The notes under the pieces were generated by a model. The model was not told where the DNA came from, did no database searches, and worked only from the letters and a program-made list of their open reading frames with translations. A stretch of DNA of 64,000 nt from Acanthosepion lycidas (taxonomy: Eukaryota; Mollusca; Cephalopoda; Sepiida; Sepiidae): the NCBI GenBank assembly GCA_963932145.1, contig OZ010577.1:16779589-16843588 (forward strand). Reading direction: 5' to 3'. The position numbers and the translations under genes are program-made. Below are positions 33,585 through 45,335 of this stretch, piece by piece; within the stretch, counting starts at the first letter, position 1; the number at the start of each line of letters is the position of its first letter.

Positions 33585-34136
33585 CTTGGTTCTTGCTTCT
33601 TTACATTTGCTTTCAGTAGACTCATCCAGAGTCTACCATGTTTGTTGTCAGCATTTCAGGAGACACATATGTTTTATCTTTCAATGCGTACACTAGGCAA
33701 CAATGCTAACAAACCTTTTAAATTTGTTTCACTTCCTCGAAGAATTAAACGACATTAGTAGCAGTTTCTGATGTAACAATTATTCATCCTTAGTCATTTC
33801 TGGGATGAAGAATAGAATAAGAGCATCTCTCATACACATGTGGGTACCGCAAGCATCCAACTGTTCTGTTTGGTATTGTAACTCCATTTTTATATTAAAT
33901 GATGCATTAACAACTCTTTCGTTTGCATTTGTGAAATTGATTTAATAACCTATTTGCTTCATCTTCTTTCTGATATAATTAAAACTTATTAAGATTATTA
34001 ATTAGCTGCATTCCATTAATATTGTTTGACCTTAATAAACTTGTCTGATTCATTCCTGTCAATGCTAGATTTATTTAACTAATTTAATTTTAATACTTCA
34101 TACTTTGAAAATAATATTCTGTTTGCTTTTTTGAAT
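33585..34136. other. Unassigned intron sequence
   Basis: Nothing recognised. Confidence 0.4.
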
Positions 34137-34440
34137 TAATGGCATGTAAAGTGGAATTGGCAAGTTGAGTTCAAATTCTGGCTGAGATTCTTGTGTTCAC
34201 TTTTACACAAATGCTCTTGGGGAAAGCATTGGCTTTTCAACAAGCTATCATTTAAAGTAAGGTAGACTGGGCTCTCTAGCTCTGCATGATAGGCAATCTA
34301 GAAGAACAACTTCGAATTCAAAATTGGTGAAGACAGTGGAAAACCACTGCATTATCTTTCTCAAGACATCCTGCCAATTTACAGATAATGAAAGAAAAAG
34401 GATCATGGTTATCTGTTTGGAAGGAGCATTGGATTAAAAA
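34137..34440 (+). repeat. tRNA-headed SINE, diverged
   Basis: AAGTTGAGTTCAAATTCTGG (B-box-like), AAATGCTCTTGGGGAAAGCA, AGTAAGGTAGACTGGGCTCT, GATAGGCAATCTAGAAGAAC and GAATTCAAAATTGGTGAAGA keep the order of the SINE bodies elsewhere in the window. Confidence 0.6.
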
Positions 34441-35025
34441 AGGAGAAAATCAATGCTACAAGGAGATTTAGAAAAGTTATCGTCTTTTTTTTTTTTTTTT
34501 TTTTTTTTTTTTGTTGTTTTTGGACTCTTAAGGGTATCTTCATGAAACCAATTTTATCTGCACCCATTCATTGTCCTTTTATTATCTATAGTCATCTATA
34601 GCTTGAGTGTTAAAGCATAAATTATCACAAACTGATATGAGTTTGAAGAAATGTATATAAACAAAAAATAAACAACTAGGAATCATATTCATAACAAACA
34701 CCTTAGATTTTTAATTTATTATAAAAATTTCAAAACATCTAATTTAATTATTACCAACATGGGATATCAATAATCTCTTTGTAAAAATAATGTTATTGAA
34801 TCTTGCCTACCAAACACACTACATGTTTCTTGAAATTGACTGATATTTTTTAAAGTTTTTGAACAAAACAACAAACATGAACCTCAAACTGTTTATCTGC
34901 AATTTCAATCCCAATATAGAACACCTTCTTCAAAAATTGGAAAAATACAATAAAACAAATTAAATAGACCTTGTTGATTATATTTAATCAAACTAATTAG
35001 GATGAATACTTCCTGCCTAAATATA

Positions 35026-35070
<45 letters not shown>

Positions 35071-35200
35071 GTAAAGGTAACAGATCTATTGGTATATAAT
35101 CCAAATGGATCTTAGTAATATAAAATATTAAAACTGAGTGATGAACTGGTTTAAGTTGTTTGCATAGGATTCCTGAAAATGGAAGTTCTTTCCATTAAGA
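34441..35200. other. Unassigned intron sequence
   Basis: T-run at 34483-34512 and a (TA)n run at about 35032-35063; otherwise nothing recognised. Confidence 0.4.
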
Positions 35201-35533
35201 TCATTTTGTAAGGATCAAAATGTGTGATAATTTGACAGTGGATGGTTCATTGAGTATGGAATCATGTAAGACATGACAACCAAGCAGTACCAGTTTCTGC
35301 CAGGTCTGCAATGCAATGTGAAATCTGACTTTGTCCTGATCCAACACATTGGCCAATTCCAAATGCTTTTCATAGATGGCTGCCTTTTTAATCAATCCAC
35401 TTGGAAGCAGTATTTGCCTGAATTTAACATCTGATTTTGTAGGAGATTTTAATATACAATGATCTTTCAAACCTATCAGATAAACAGCATCATTTTCTTC
35501 AGATGCAGACCAACTTTTGGAGAGGTTAATCAT
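35201..35533 (-). other. Unrecognised 110-codon ORF
   Basis: Open from ATG (35531-35533, MINLSKSWSASEENDAVYLI) to a stop at 35201-35203. It is soluble in character, with a plausible helical stretch AAIYEKHLELANVLDQDKVR then ALQTWQKLVLLGCHVLHDS. Unlike the surrounding hydrophobic or AT-driven ORFs, its composition is protein-like. I do not recognise a family. It could be a retroposed exon, a transposon remnant or chance; it lies antisense inside an MFSD10 intron, with no splice or promoter signals that I can defend. Confidence 0.3.
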
Positions 35534-36631
35534 GGCCTATTTAATTTCCCCTTAGACCTTATTCACTCAACATTGCTGCAAACAATCCATTTTCCATTGC
35601 CTGTGGTCATTATTTAAAAAAAATATTTGTTGCATTTTAGTAGAGAATCCCAGATAGAAATGTAGTCTATTAAATTCATGTTTTCAATGCCTTACAGCAT
35701 TCATATAATTTATGTGGAATATTTCCACAATGTCCCATGTCATGTGAACTGGATTATTTTAATCAGCCTTTTGATTTGATTATCATTAACAACTGTAGGT
35801 ACATGAGAATATTTTGGGTTTTCTAGATTGAAATTTCCACTTAGTTTAGCATAGCAAACTACTTCTGAACAATACTCTCAGCTATGGCACTAGCTTCATA
35901 AATGGCACATAGATTTTTTTACTGTTTGTTCATCATTTTTTTTCTTTTCTAGAAATAAGTGTATCAAATGGTAAAAATACATCTCATTTTTCTCTATTTT
36001 AATTTTTATTTATAATTCACAATGCAAACAAATGGTAGAGAAAGAAAAATTGGAATATCGTCTTTCAGAAAATGTAGATATGTCATAAACTTGAGTCATG
36101 TGTGAAACAAAATCACGTGTTTAGATATCAACTATTGAAAAATGCTACAAACCATTGTTCCAATGATTTCTCTGCCTAAGTATTTATCTTGATTGTTTGA
36201 AAATTATGATTTGGAAATCATAAGATTCCACTTGATTATATCATCAATTTTTCTCTCTTGTCTTCAGTGTTGAACTTGTTTGTCTTTGGTTAACCTCTTG
36301 AGAGTGGCTGATGTGATTTCTTGAGAAATTTATTTGCTTTGGATCTTCTGACTCTGCCAGTGAAAGTGATTCAATACAATTTGTAGATGGTGTTGAAGGC
36401 AGTGGAGGTATTGACAGTCTTGGAGCAGTTGTTGTGATATGTTATCAATATTATGTCATGAGAAAATACTCTAACTCAAGTGGTTAAAATATAGTCACTA
36501 AATTTAAGATTTTAAAAATAAAGGTGTTTTTGACTATTTCAATACCTTTTAAATACTGACCATTATCTTCCTTTGTTTTCCTCCTCTAACCTCATGATTT
36601 TTTAAATGAAGATTTATTATTTATATTTCAG
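35534..36631. other. Unassigned intron sequence
   Basis: Nothing recognised up to the acceptor of the TM5-TM6 exon. Confidence 0.4.
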
Positions 36632-36820
36632 GCTTTGATTGGAATTGCCTTTTCTCTTGGCTTCATCTTTGGACCTCTCATTGGTGCTGTGTTTTCCAAA
36701 ATGGCTGATAAAGAGCAGGATTTCTTTGTTTTCCCAGCTCTCTTTGCCTTTGGATTAAGTTTATTCAATATCATCTTTGTGGGTCTTTGTCTAAAAGAAT
36801 CACTACCTCCTAATAAAAGG
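36632..36820 (+). CDS. MFSD10: MFSD10 exon (TM5-TM6)
   Basis: A 63-codon phase-0 exon, acceptor TATATTTCAG and donor GTAAAT. It encodes TM5, LIGIAFSLGFIFGPLIGAVF, which contains the GPxxG kink typical of MFS antiporters (motif C-like). A short loop with acidic and basic residues follows, then TM6, FPALFAFGLSLFNIIFVGL, and the start of the central cytoplasmic loop (KESLPPNKR). Human MFSD10 shares the IAFSLGF-x-x-GP core and an ETLP-x-x-KR counterpart. It follows a 21.5-kb intron filled with retroelements. Confidence 0.93.
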
Positions 36821-38170
36821 GTAAATATATTTTCTTAAATGTTTTGTTATTTCCAAGAATTGAAAATACTAAGTTGTTTTGGCTGAATTTGTAAAGTAGA
36901 ACACTTCTGAAAGTGATGCCTTGTATTTTATGCTGATTCTTGACATCAGATGTTGATGGTATGGTCGTAGAGTTTGAACCCTTGAACAAATAACCTATAT
37001 TCTTTTTTTTTTTTTTTTTTTTTTTTGCCTTCTTACTGAAAGCAGCTAAGTGTCAGCTGGTAAATTGAGGTCTGATATGAAAGTATATGTAAAGCAGAGG
37101 TTTGTGATGTGGAAAAAGTAAATATAGGAAGTTGGTAATGTTTCAACAATAACAACAGTTATGTGTGTGCAAGGCCAAATCCTGGGTGGCCTTGCACATA
37201 TCAAAACACGAAATGAAAATCACTGGTGAAAATGTATAGACACTGATGGTGATTATATAGAAAAATTGTTTTTCATAGCTGAATAATTGCTCTATCCAGC
37301 AGAGATATTGTATTCCCTTTATCTGTTGTAGTTTCCATGGAAATCAATAGGTGACAATACTTTCAGATTATCTCATCATTTTTTTCTTTTTGTAGAAAAT
37401 AATTAACTGTAAATCTGAATACACTATATGATAAAAGCTTACTGTGACATTAAAATTTCAAAACATTAAAGCTGTTTTGCAGAAAGGACCAGAGAATCTA
37501 ATCTGTTCCAACCAACTTTAATATCAGTTAAATCTTTATTATATGAAAGACCTCTGAAAATCATTTGACTAGTTGACTATGAGAAGGAAAGTCTTACAGA
37601 AGACCTACAATCTAAAGACCTTATGACTATCTTTGTGTCATACAAGTAAAGTCTTGTTTCAAAGGTTAAGGCTAGTAACATCTACACCATTCTCCATTAT
37701 GCAGACCTCAGAATCTCAATACACATGGAAGCAGTAATATTGTAAAATTGAAGCAGTCTCTGGTTGACAGACTTTCTGCATGCAGTTGTGACAGAAGAAG
37801 TTGCATCTATCATGTGGGCCTCCATTGGCCATTAATGCACTCACAACAGATGTGAAATCCCCTTTAAAGTTTTTGTCCATGAAGTCAAGCCATGATACAT
37901 AAAATATGTGCATATAAAATAACATCATTTTAAATTATGAAAACGTTTCATATTAAAAAATAAAATGTCATTTTCTATTTGTGATTGACTGGAATATACT
38001 TATATTCAGGTTTATGATAACTTTCATGCTTCAAACTTCAGTTTTTATCTTATATTTTCTTTGGTTTAATAAAATGTTTTCAGGATACAGCATCTTTTTT
38101 TAAGGTTCAGGGCTCTCCCTCTTTCACACACACACACAGTTGACAGCTTATATCACCAGAATGGTTCTAG
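36821..38170. other. Intron sequence with a T-tract and a GC-rich hairpin
   Basis: T-run at 37003-37026. The perfect 11-bp stem GTGCAAGGCCA / TGGCCTTGCAC (37167-37177 and 37187-37197, 9-nt loop) stands out in AT-rich surroundings. Otherwise nothing recognised. Confidence 0.55.
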
Positions 38171-38184
38171 CTATCTAGAATGTA

Positions 38185-38187
38185 AGG

Positions 38188-38221
<34 letters not shown>

Positions 38222-38633
38222 AAAAATATATAGGAAAGAACTTGTTAAGTAAATAATCCAAAATAAAATAAATCTCCATAGACACTTAACCAGACTAGAC
38301 AATGTCATCTTCCGCTTTAAATTTAGACACCCCAACCTTACCCTGACTTGACCTCTTTGAATGTAACTGAGATATTGATACAAATTATTAACCCTTACAC
38401 CTCTTTTTTAAATAATTGCTCTAGCCGTTACCATAGTAATTTTAATTTTAATAATGAATATGCTTATAAAATGCGTAAATTTCAGGAATTAGTTATTCCA
38501 AAAAAAATTTTGCTTGAAGCTGGAACAAAGCTTTGTACTTTATTTCAATTTAATTCAAATAATTATATTGAAGTTTTCGGCTTTTGTTTTGAAACATGAG
38601 AACTCTTATGTAGTGATGGAATCATATTTTTAG

Positions 38634-38672
<39 letters not shown>
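38185..38672. repeat. (TA)n(TG)n and (TA)n microsatellites with intervening sequence
   Basis: Compound run at 38188-38221 and a TA run at 38637-38671; the sequence between is unassigned. Confidence 0.9.
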
Positions 38673-38673
<1 letters not shown>

Positions 38674-39941
38674 AATGCAAATGTCATTGCATTATTGTGT
38701 CATACTTTTTCAACTTTACTCTTAGAGGATGTAGCCCAACATATGCCATTTTGGAATCAAACCATCCCCATGAACAAATTAAAAACATCCTGGGTTGGAT
38801 CCAGACCCACAATCCTGAAATTTTGGATTCCCAACTTTTCCTTACTATGATTGTTTGTAGTGTTTTTATTTTATTTATTTTTTTTATGTAATTTTTGTGA
38901 CAAAATTTTGTGCAATAACGAGTTTTATGACTTGAAAATAAATTTGGGAATCAAAATTAATTGCGAAATCCCGCGACAATCATCCATGAAATAATAATTC
39001 TTTGTATGGAAAGTAAAGAGACCCACATACATGAAATAGTCTTTAAATTAAATGTTGGCAGAAGAATTATCATTGAACATTTAAAAGGTAAGCTTAAATA
39101 TTAATGCAATAATTAAATGCAGCGATCAATGTTGAGTTCTTCTGTTGTTTATTGTTGCCTATCGCATCTACTCCTCCCTACCTATTGTGATGAAGACCCA
39201 ATCAAGAGCCCTCTGCAGGAGATAGCTTAAATGTTCTTATTACACTGTAAATTTTATTTTATTTGTTTAGTATGTGATTCATACCAAGATCTATCAAAGG
39301 TCTGAATTGACTCTAATGTCCATTTGGAACCTTTGATCTGTGGTGACCACAATATGTACTTGATTCATCCTAAGATATACCAAAGAAATTATTGTTATTA
39401 CCTCAGAACATCAAAAGACTTAGGTGACTTGAGGATTATCCTAGGTGGCCTCATAATCACCAAAGAACCTGGGCTCAATGGATGTTGGTGGAGATGTACT
39501 AACATAAACAGGAAGTGAACCTAGCTGAACTAGGGATATATGCACACAAAAGACAGCTAGATGACAGGAAGTATATTAAATGTCTGATCCATGAGGAGGA
39601 GGGTAGAGTCTTGCATTTTAGCAAGAAAATTCAATACTTGAAGAAAATCTCTGAAACCACATACCTTTTCCACAACCAGTGTTAATTTGATGACACCCAG
39701 AAGGGAATAAACAATTATTTTACACATGAAAAATTCAGTTTTGTATTCTTATCAGACATTCCTAACATAATATTGCATGTTGTTCTTAGATGTTAACATG
39801 CAATTATATCAGTTTGAAATTAAGCTAAAATCAGACATCAATTTTGTGTATGCGTAATCAGTTTTTTTTTTTTTAAATTGTTATTTCCCTTATTGGTTTT
39901 TAACCCAATTTATTTATTTTTATTTTTATTTTTTTCAATAG
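38673..39941. other. Unassigned intron sequence
   Basis: Nothing recognised. 39330-39700 has somewhat higher GC and may be an old repeat. Confidence 0.4.
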
Positions 39942-40038
39942 GCCAAGTCCTTATCAAACAGCTGGGACCAGGTTTCTTATTTAATCAATCCAGTTTCTTT
40001 ATTCAAGTTCTCAGCTGTGAAGACCTTAAAAACCAATG
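39942..40038 (+). CDS. MFSD10: MFSD10 exon (central loop)
   Basis: A 97-nt exon, phase 0 to phase 1, acceptor TTTTCAATAG and donor GTAAAC. It encodes 32 residues of the central loop between TM6 and TM7, including the block INPVSLFKFSAVK. That block aligns with the human 'SPLALLRFSAV' segment just before TM7. It carries no membrane helix of its own. The next exon starts with AA and completes the split codon (G|AA, glutamate). Confidence 0.87.
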
Positions 40039-41841
40039 GTAAACAGTCTTTTTGTTTTTTAGTTTGAATTAAGTTGACACATAAACAATTTTGTTTCTTA
40101 GAGGGATTGTTGATTCATCTTTTCCTTCAATAGAATTTTTAAACTTTCGTCATTGTTGTATATAGATTTCTCAGACTTTGCAGTGTTGGTTTTCAGTTTT
40201 AAAAACCAAAAATAATCCCATGTTCAGATTTTCTATTTATACTAGTTTCCTGGCTTTATTTAAAATTATATAGTTTACAAGCTCCATAATAAATGATGGT
40301 ATTCCAATAATATTTGCTATCACTTTATACTGGAATTATTTCTATACTATTAACACTGTTGTCAATTTTAAAAAAAGAATTAAACTACTATGTAGTAAAT
40401 TGGCCTAGTATCTGACTTGTTCAGTTATTTTATTTTTTTAATGATAAAGTGACAGGTAAGGATTTTGTAAATGTTCTAACATGTACTTATTTGTAAGTTT
40501 CTTTTGTTTAATCTTTTGAATTTATCAGTGATTCTCTTTAATGAGCATTGATTGAAAAGCTTTCTGCTTACAAGGATTTTCATCACCTTTTCCTTTTTTA
40601 AAAACAATTTTCAATGTGTCTCCACTACATGCTATATTTAAGTTTTGTATCACTAAGAAATTATTCTTTATTTCATAACATCTATTTCTTTGACTGTTAA
40701 CATAAAAATTAGGGATGAGAACCCTGCCTAGTGATGGCCTTGAGAGCTTATATGGTTAAATCATCAGCTGTGAATTATGATCTTCCAAATTTGTCGATGC
40801 AAGTTTGAGTCTTGTCTAAAGTATATCTTAATTTCTACAGTTTAATGGATAAACAGCAGTAGTATTAGTTGTAATAGTATTCAACATCTTTTTGTAGAAT
40901 TGTAGATTATTAGTAATTTTTTACTAGTATTTCATTTTCATTTCAGTTGCTCTTCATATATTAAATTTATTTTTATTTTTTAATTTTGATCATTTTTTTG
41001 AGTTCAATATAATGACTTATTTTGTTCGTTTATTCTTCTTTTCTTGTCAAGGTGATATATTGTCTTATTGAAAGGTTGATCTCACAGCCAAATGACTGCT
41101 GTCCAGATAGATTTCATTCATTGTTATTAGCATATTGTATCCAATCTAAAACTTTCTTTAGGTGTTTTTAATAGAGCAAAACAAAAGAATGGCAGCAAAA
41201 GGCGTTGGGTAGGAGGTGTTGAATAAATTCATTATTTAAAACCTTAAAGGAATGACTATATACACAGTTGATCCCATATTTTATGTTGGGTTACTCTCTA
41301 CCTTTTTCTTACTCAGTAAAGCTATCAATGCTGCAATGAAATCTACACTACCTGACTTATGTTTTTATTCAAAGGTTCTTTTTATTTTATACAATACTCT
41401 TCATTCATGGAGTTCTTCAGTCTATCAATCTCATTCTTTTTATTGATTTTGTTATCATATTTGGTTGATCGTGATGTGTGCAATTTGTACTGTACTGCAA
41501 ACCAAAAATAGCTGTATTCATTTTTCCCGCCAAAGACTGTTTTTTACAAGGTTTATTTTAATATAGTGTAAGATCATCTGATTCAACATTTCATGGTGGG
41601 TCATCCAGAAATTGTTGGATGTCTATAGATACAGGTATTAGTGTGGGCTCTTGACTCTACTCTTTTTGAGCAATGAGTAGGTGATGGCAGAAAGATGAAT
41701 CCCAAAGAACAAAGCATCTAGTGTGACTTAGATTGCCTTATGTCAGATATGTGTTCATTTGCTAATGATGGATTGTCTAACATTGGTGGAATTGCTTTCT
41801 CACAAAGACAAAATTTCAGTCAAGGTCATTTGTATATGAGT

Positions 41842-41876
<35 letters not shown>

Positions 41877-43946
41877 CTAAATCCTACACCCAACTAGACT
41901 GTATCCCTTTAGAGGAATAGGGAAGTACTTCATGGGAAATTATTCAAGAGACGTGCTAATAGTAGAATGTCAAATATTAGTGTCAAATATAGTCATTGGA
42001 TCTCCCTGTTCACAGCAATGTTATATAAGCAATTTCATATTCAATTGACCAACCCATTCTTAGTAATGTAACACCAGTTATTCCCTATAAATTGAAGAGC
42101 CAAAAAAAAAAAACAACCCATCTAAAAATGTATAGCTCCTCCCTTAACATGAATAATGGTAGCTACTTTATAAGACATGAAGTTTACTTATAGATTGTAG
42201 TCTTTGAATATCTATCTAGATATATTCCAGGGATGTCCATAACAGAGTTGTTTGTTGGGTGTGGCTGTGAGGAATTAAGAGAAGTTTTCAATGTTTCTCA
42301 TATGTGCACAATGGCAGAGGATGCACTGGAGTACCTGGAAGTCAGCTGAATGTTCCTAGAACAAGTATCATTTTATCTGCATGTGATATATGTTGCATTA
42401 TTTTGCAGGAACAAACCCTCACCACCAGGAAATAAGGCAGGCATAAAGAAATGGTTTGCAGCAGGAACTGTGTATTTCATGACTGACTCTAGTTTCATTA
42501 ATGGTTCTTGCAAATGCCAACACTCTGTTGACGGGCTAGATACATATCCCTCTCCCATATACAAACTCAATCACCTGCTTAAAATTAGAAACAACTTATC
42601 AGACCAGGTGACACAATGTTGGTTTTACACTGTCCAATAATGATATTCCCTGATCTTGATTAGGTGCCTTAACATATGCCATGATGACAGTAATCATACA
42701 ATGGTTGCTTGATGATCACCAATCTTCCATATGATGCAGTGTAAATTGTACAGAGCCTTAGCTGATGGATTGAACAGCATCATGATTGAATTGCGATATG
42801 AATTTATTCAATGTTCTCTTTTGTTGTGCAGTTACTATATTTGTTAGTTACCAGCAATTAAAATGGATCTAGATTAGTTTTGAATGTTTTTTTAGTTTTA
42901 TTAATATACTTTGAATCAAGAATTTATTTAATGATATATATGTACTTTAGACTTTTCTTATACCAGATGTAAATAAAGTAACTGTCACATTTTAAATGAA
43001 AAATAGAAAAAAAAAAAAAAATGTGATAATAAAAAATAAAAAAAAAAAAGTTTGAAAACAATGATCTCTAGAGACAGTGTATCTGTATATTATTCATTTT
43101 TGTATAAAAAATGACCACTGAATTGATTCTTGCTGGAGCAGGTTCTCTGATTTGAGCTCCAAGGGTCCCCTGTTATCACATCTCTAGATATTTGTGGGGG
43201 GAAACTATATTAAGAATGTACTTTACAAAATAAAGCTTGAAATATATCGCATTTAAATTTCATTGAAGAGGTAGAGTTAGTATCCAAAATGTGTCAAAAT
43301 GCTGCTCAAAATTTTCAATAAAGATGTCAAATTTGCATTGACAATGTTGGTTCATCTGTTTAGAAAGATTCATTTTACTTTTTGTTAAATTAAATAAACA
43401 AAATCCAGCAATCTTGGACCTTTTATCCTCACAAAAAAATGTAGTATGAAAAAGACAGTTTTTCCCTTGACGCATATTTTAACGACCTTCACTTCTTTGC
43501 AATTTTTATTGTTTTAAAAAGGGATGATCAGAATTGTAATAAAACATAAACATATGATGAAAGTGAATTTATACTTTTTTTTTTTTGTTCTTGAGAATTT
43601 ATAACAAAAATATTAAACTAAATGTTACTTTTGCTTAGGGAAAAAAGATTCACATTTAATTTTTATTTTTTTATATTGAATTATATCTGATGATGTATTA
43701 GATTTTTATCCAGTAATGCTGCTGAGATTTTTTCTTTTTAATTATCACTGTTTTTTTTTTTTTTTTTTTTTTAATATTCCACCAGTTCCTTTGAAGTTCC
43801 TCAACCTCTAATGTCTTTTTCATTGCAAACATCTTTCTCTAGTTCAATTTCTATTTCTGCACTGATAATGCCTTCTCTTTTTCCTGTTTCTGAGAATTTT
43901 TCTGCTCCAGTGAAATTGCCTAATGAGTTTTATTTCTGTTTATTAG
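40039..43946. other. Intron, unassigned
   Basis: T-run at 41847-41874, A-runs near 43008 and 43040, T-run at 43751-43772. No named element recognised on either strand. Confidence 0.4.
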
Positions 43947-44058
43947 AAATCCATTCCATGCAGACGATTGGCTTTGTCTACTTCTGGTACCTCTTCCTCT
44001 TCTCTGGTCTTGAATTCACCCTCACATTCCTCATGCATTCCCGTTTTGGCTACACCAG
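43947..44058 (+). CDS. MFSD10: MFSD10 exon (TM7) with GC splice donor
   Basis: A 112-nt exon, phase 1 to phase 2, acceptor CTGTTTATTAG. It encodes TM7, IGFVYFWYLFLFSGLEFTL, then TFLMHSRFGYTS, where the last codon is split with the next exon. This matches the human YFLYLFLFSGLEYTLSF block closely. The reading frame needs the exon to end at ...ACACCAG, so the intron starts GCAAGT. GC donors with consensus flanking bases (AG|GCAAGT) are a known minor class of U2 introns. Extending the exon instead runs into non-conserved sequence with a stop after about 20 codons. Confidence 0.92.
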
Positions 44059-44435
44059 GCAAGTGAATTTTCTGATGCTTGCACCAGGTTATTGCAGCCA
44101 AGTAAGTGGCTACTAATATAAAAAACAGTATTTGGAGGATTATCAATGAAAATACTTACCTTCAGGGCTTAAAATATCTTATCCTTCTCCATAAATGCAG
44201 GCATTTCCTGTAGCAGGAGAAAAAATATAGCCAGTTCTTGAATATTGTTATTGTAGCATTGTTTGATTTTTGACATGTTAGAAAATGAATATTGAATTTC
44301 CATAGAATAATCTTAGATTTTTTTTTGATATTTAAAAGACAAGGAACTGATTTTTCAATAGCAGTCATAATATTGTAATAAGGTTGACAAAAATTCCTGT
44401 AATTTAAATTTATATAGGAAACAATGTATTCACTA

Positions 44436-45335
44436 TCTGTCTGTATCTCTGAGATGAAGTATTATGATTACTTACATTATTTACATTATTCGGGCTGTTA
44501 TCCTCATCTTCATTGTCATATTCGCAATGTGAGAACATGATTAAGGACATGTGGGTATGCCATCCCGTCTAGCTGTAGTAGGAAATACAAAGGATAAACA
44601 GGCTGCCCCCTTAAAGTAAGACTCCAAGAGCATTGTAAAGTGGTAACACAAGGGAAAATAGAAAAATCAGGCCTAGCTGACCACATATAGAGAGAAAAGG
44701 GTGATCACTGCCCACTGTAGGATGAGGTTGAAATAATAGACAGCATCACTGGAAAATACGAAAACTTAAGGAATCAGCACAGATGCTAGGCCACAAAAAT
44801 CTCCTGAGCTGACCAAGCATAGAAATGAATACAATATGGGAACCAGTAATTAGGAAGGCGAAAGAAAAGCAATAACAACGAAAATTGCAATATGAGCTCT
44901 GGTAAAAAATGGTGCTGACGACATTAGGCTTATAAGTCCAAAAAATTCATACCCAGATGTCGTCCAGAGCACATGGCCCAGTGGATAAAAATAAAGTTAG
45001 ATCTAGTGACTAGATCCAAAGAGTTGTGAGTTCAATACCAGGCCACATCAGTAGTGAACCAAAATCTTGGAGAGTTGAGTTAAAAGGGAATAACTGCGAC
45101 ATCCGGAAGATGAACAATGTACCTGGTGAAGAAGAAAATGGTAGCTTACCTCGTCAACTGAAAAACCTCCACATTGTATGCTGCTACAGATGAGGTCTGT
45201 ACTATAGATTTGATTTTTAGTTCAAAATTCCAATCACTTTATGAAGACAACAGCCTAAACATTGTAAATATGGCAGTGAAGATGAGGATAACAGTGTAAA
45301 TAATGTAATTAATGTATTCACTATGTTATGTATTG
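44436..45335 (+). mobile_element. Penelope-like element remnant with inverted termini, copy 1
   Basis: Left arm 44436-44535 is the element's tail in inverse orientation (CTGAGATGAAGTATTATGAT, TTACATTATTCGGGCTGTTA, CCTCATCTTCATTGTCATAT). The body then reads ENMIKD and a decayed GIY-YIG nuclease: RKYKG, CPLKVRLQEHCKVVTQGKIE, KSGLADHI. Next is the block with CACATGGCCCAGTGGATAAA and GTGAGTTCAATACCAGG (tRNA-like). The tail follows in forward orientation at 45240-45320 (ATATGGCAGTGAAGATGAGG). Several stops. Confidence 0.75.

Noticed and set aside
43811..44116. 101-codon ORF around the TM7 exon
   Set aside because: Only 43947-44058 is conserved; the rest is intron read-through on both sides.
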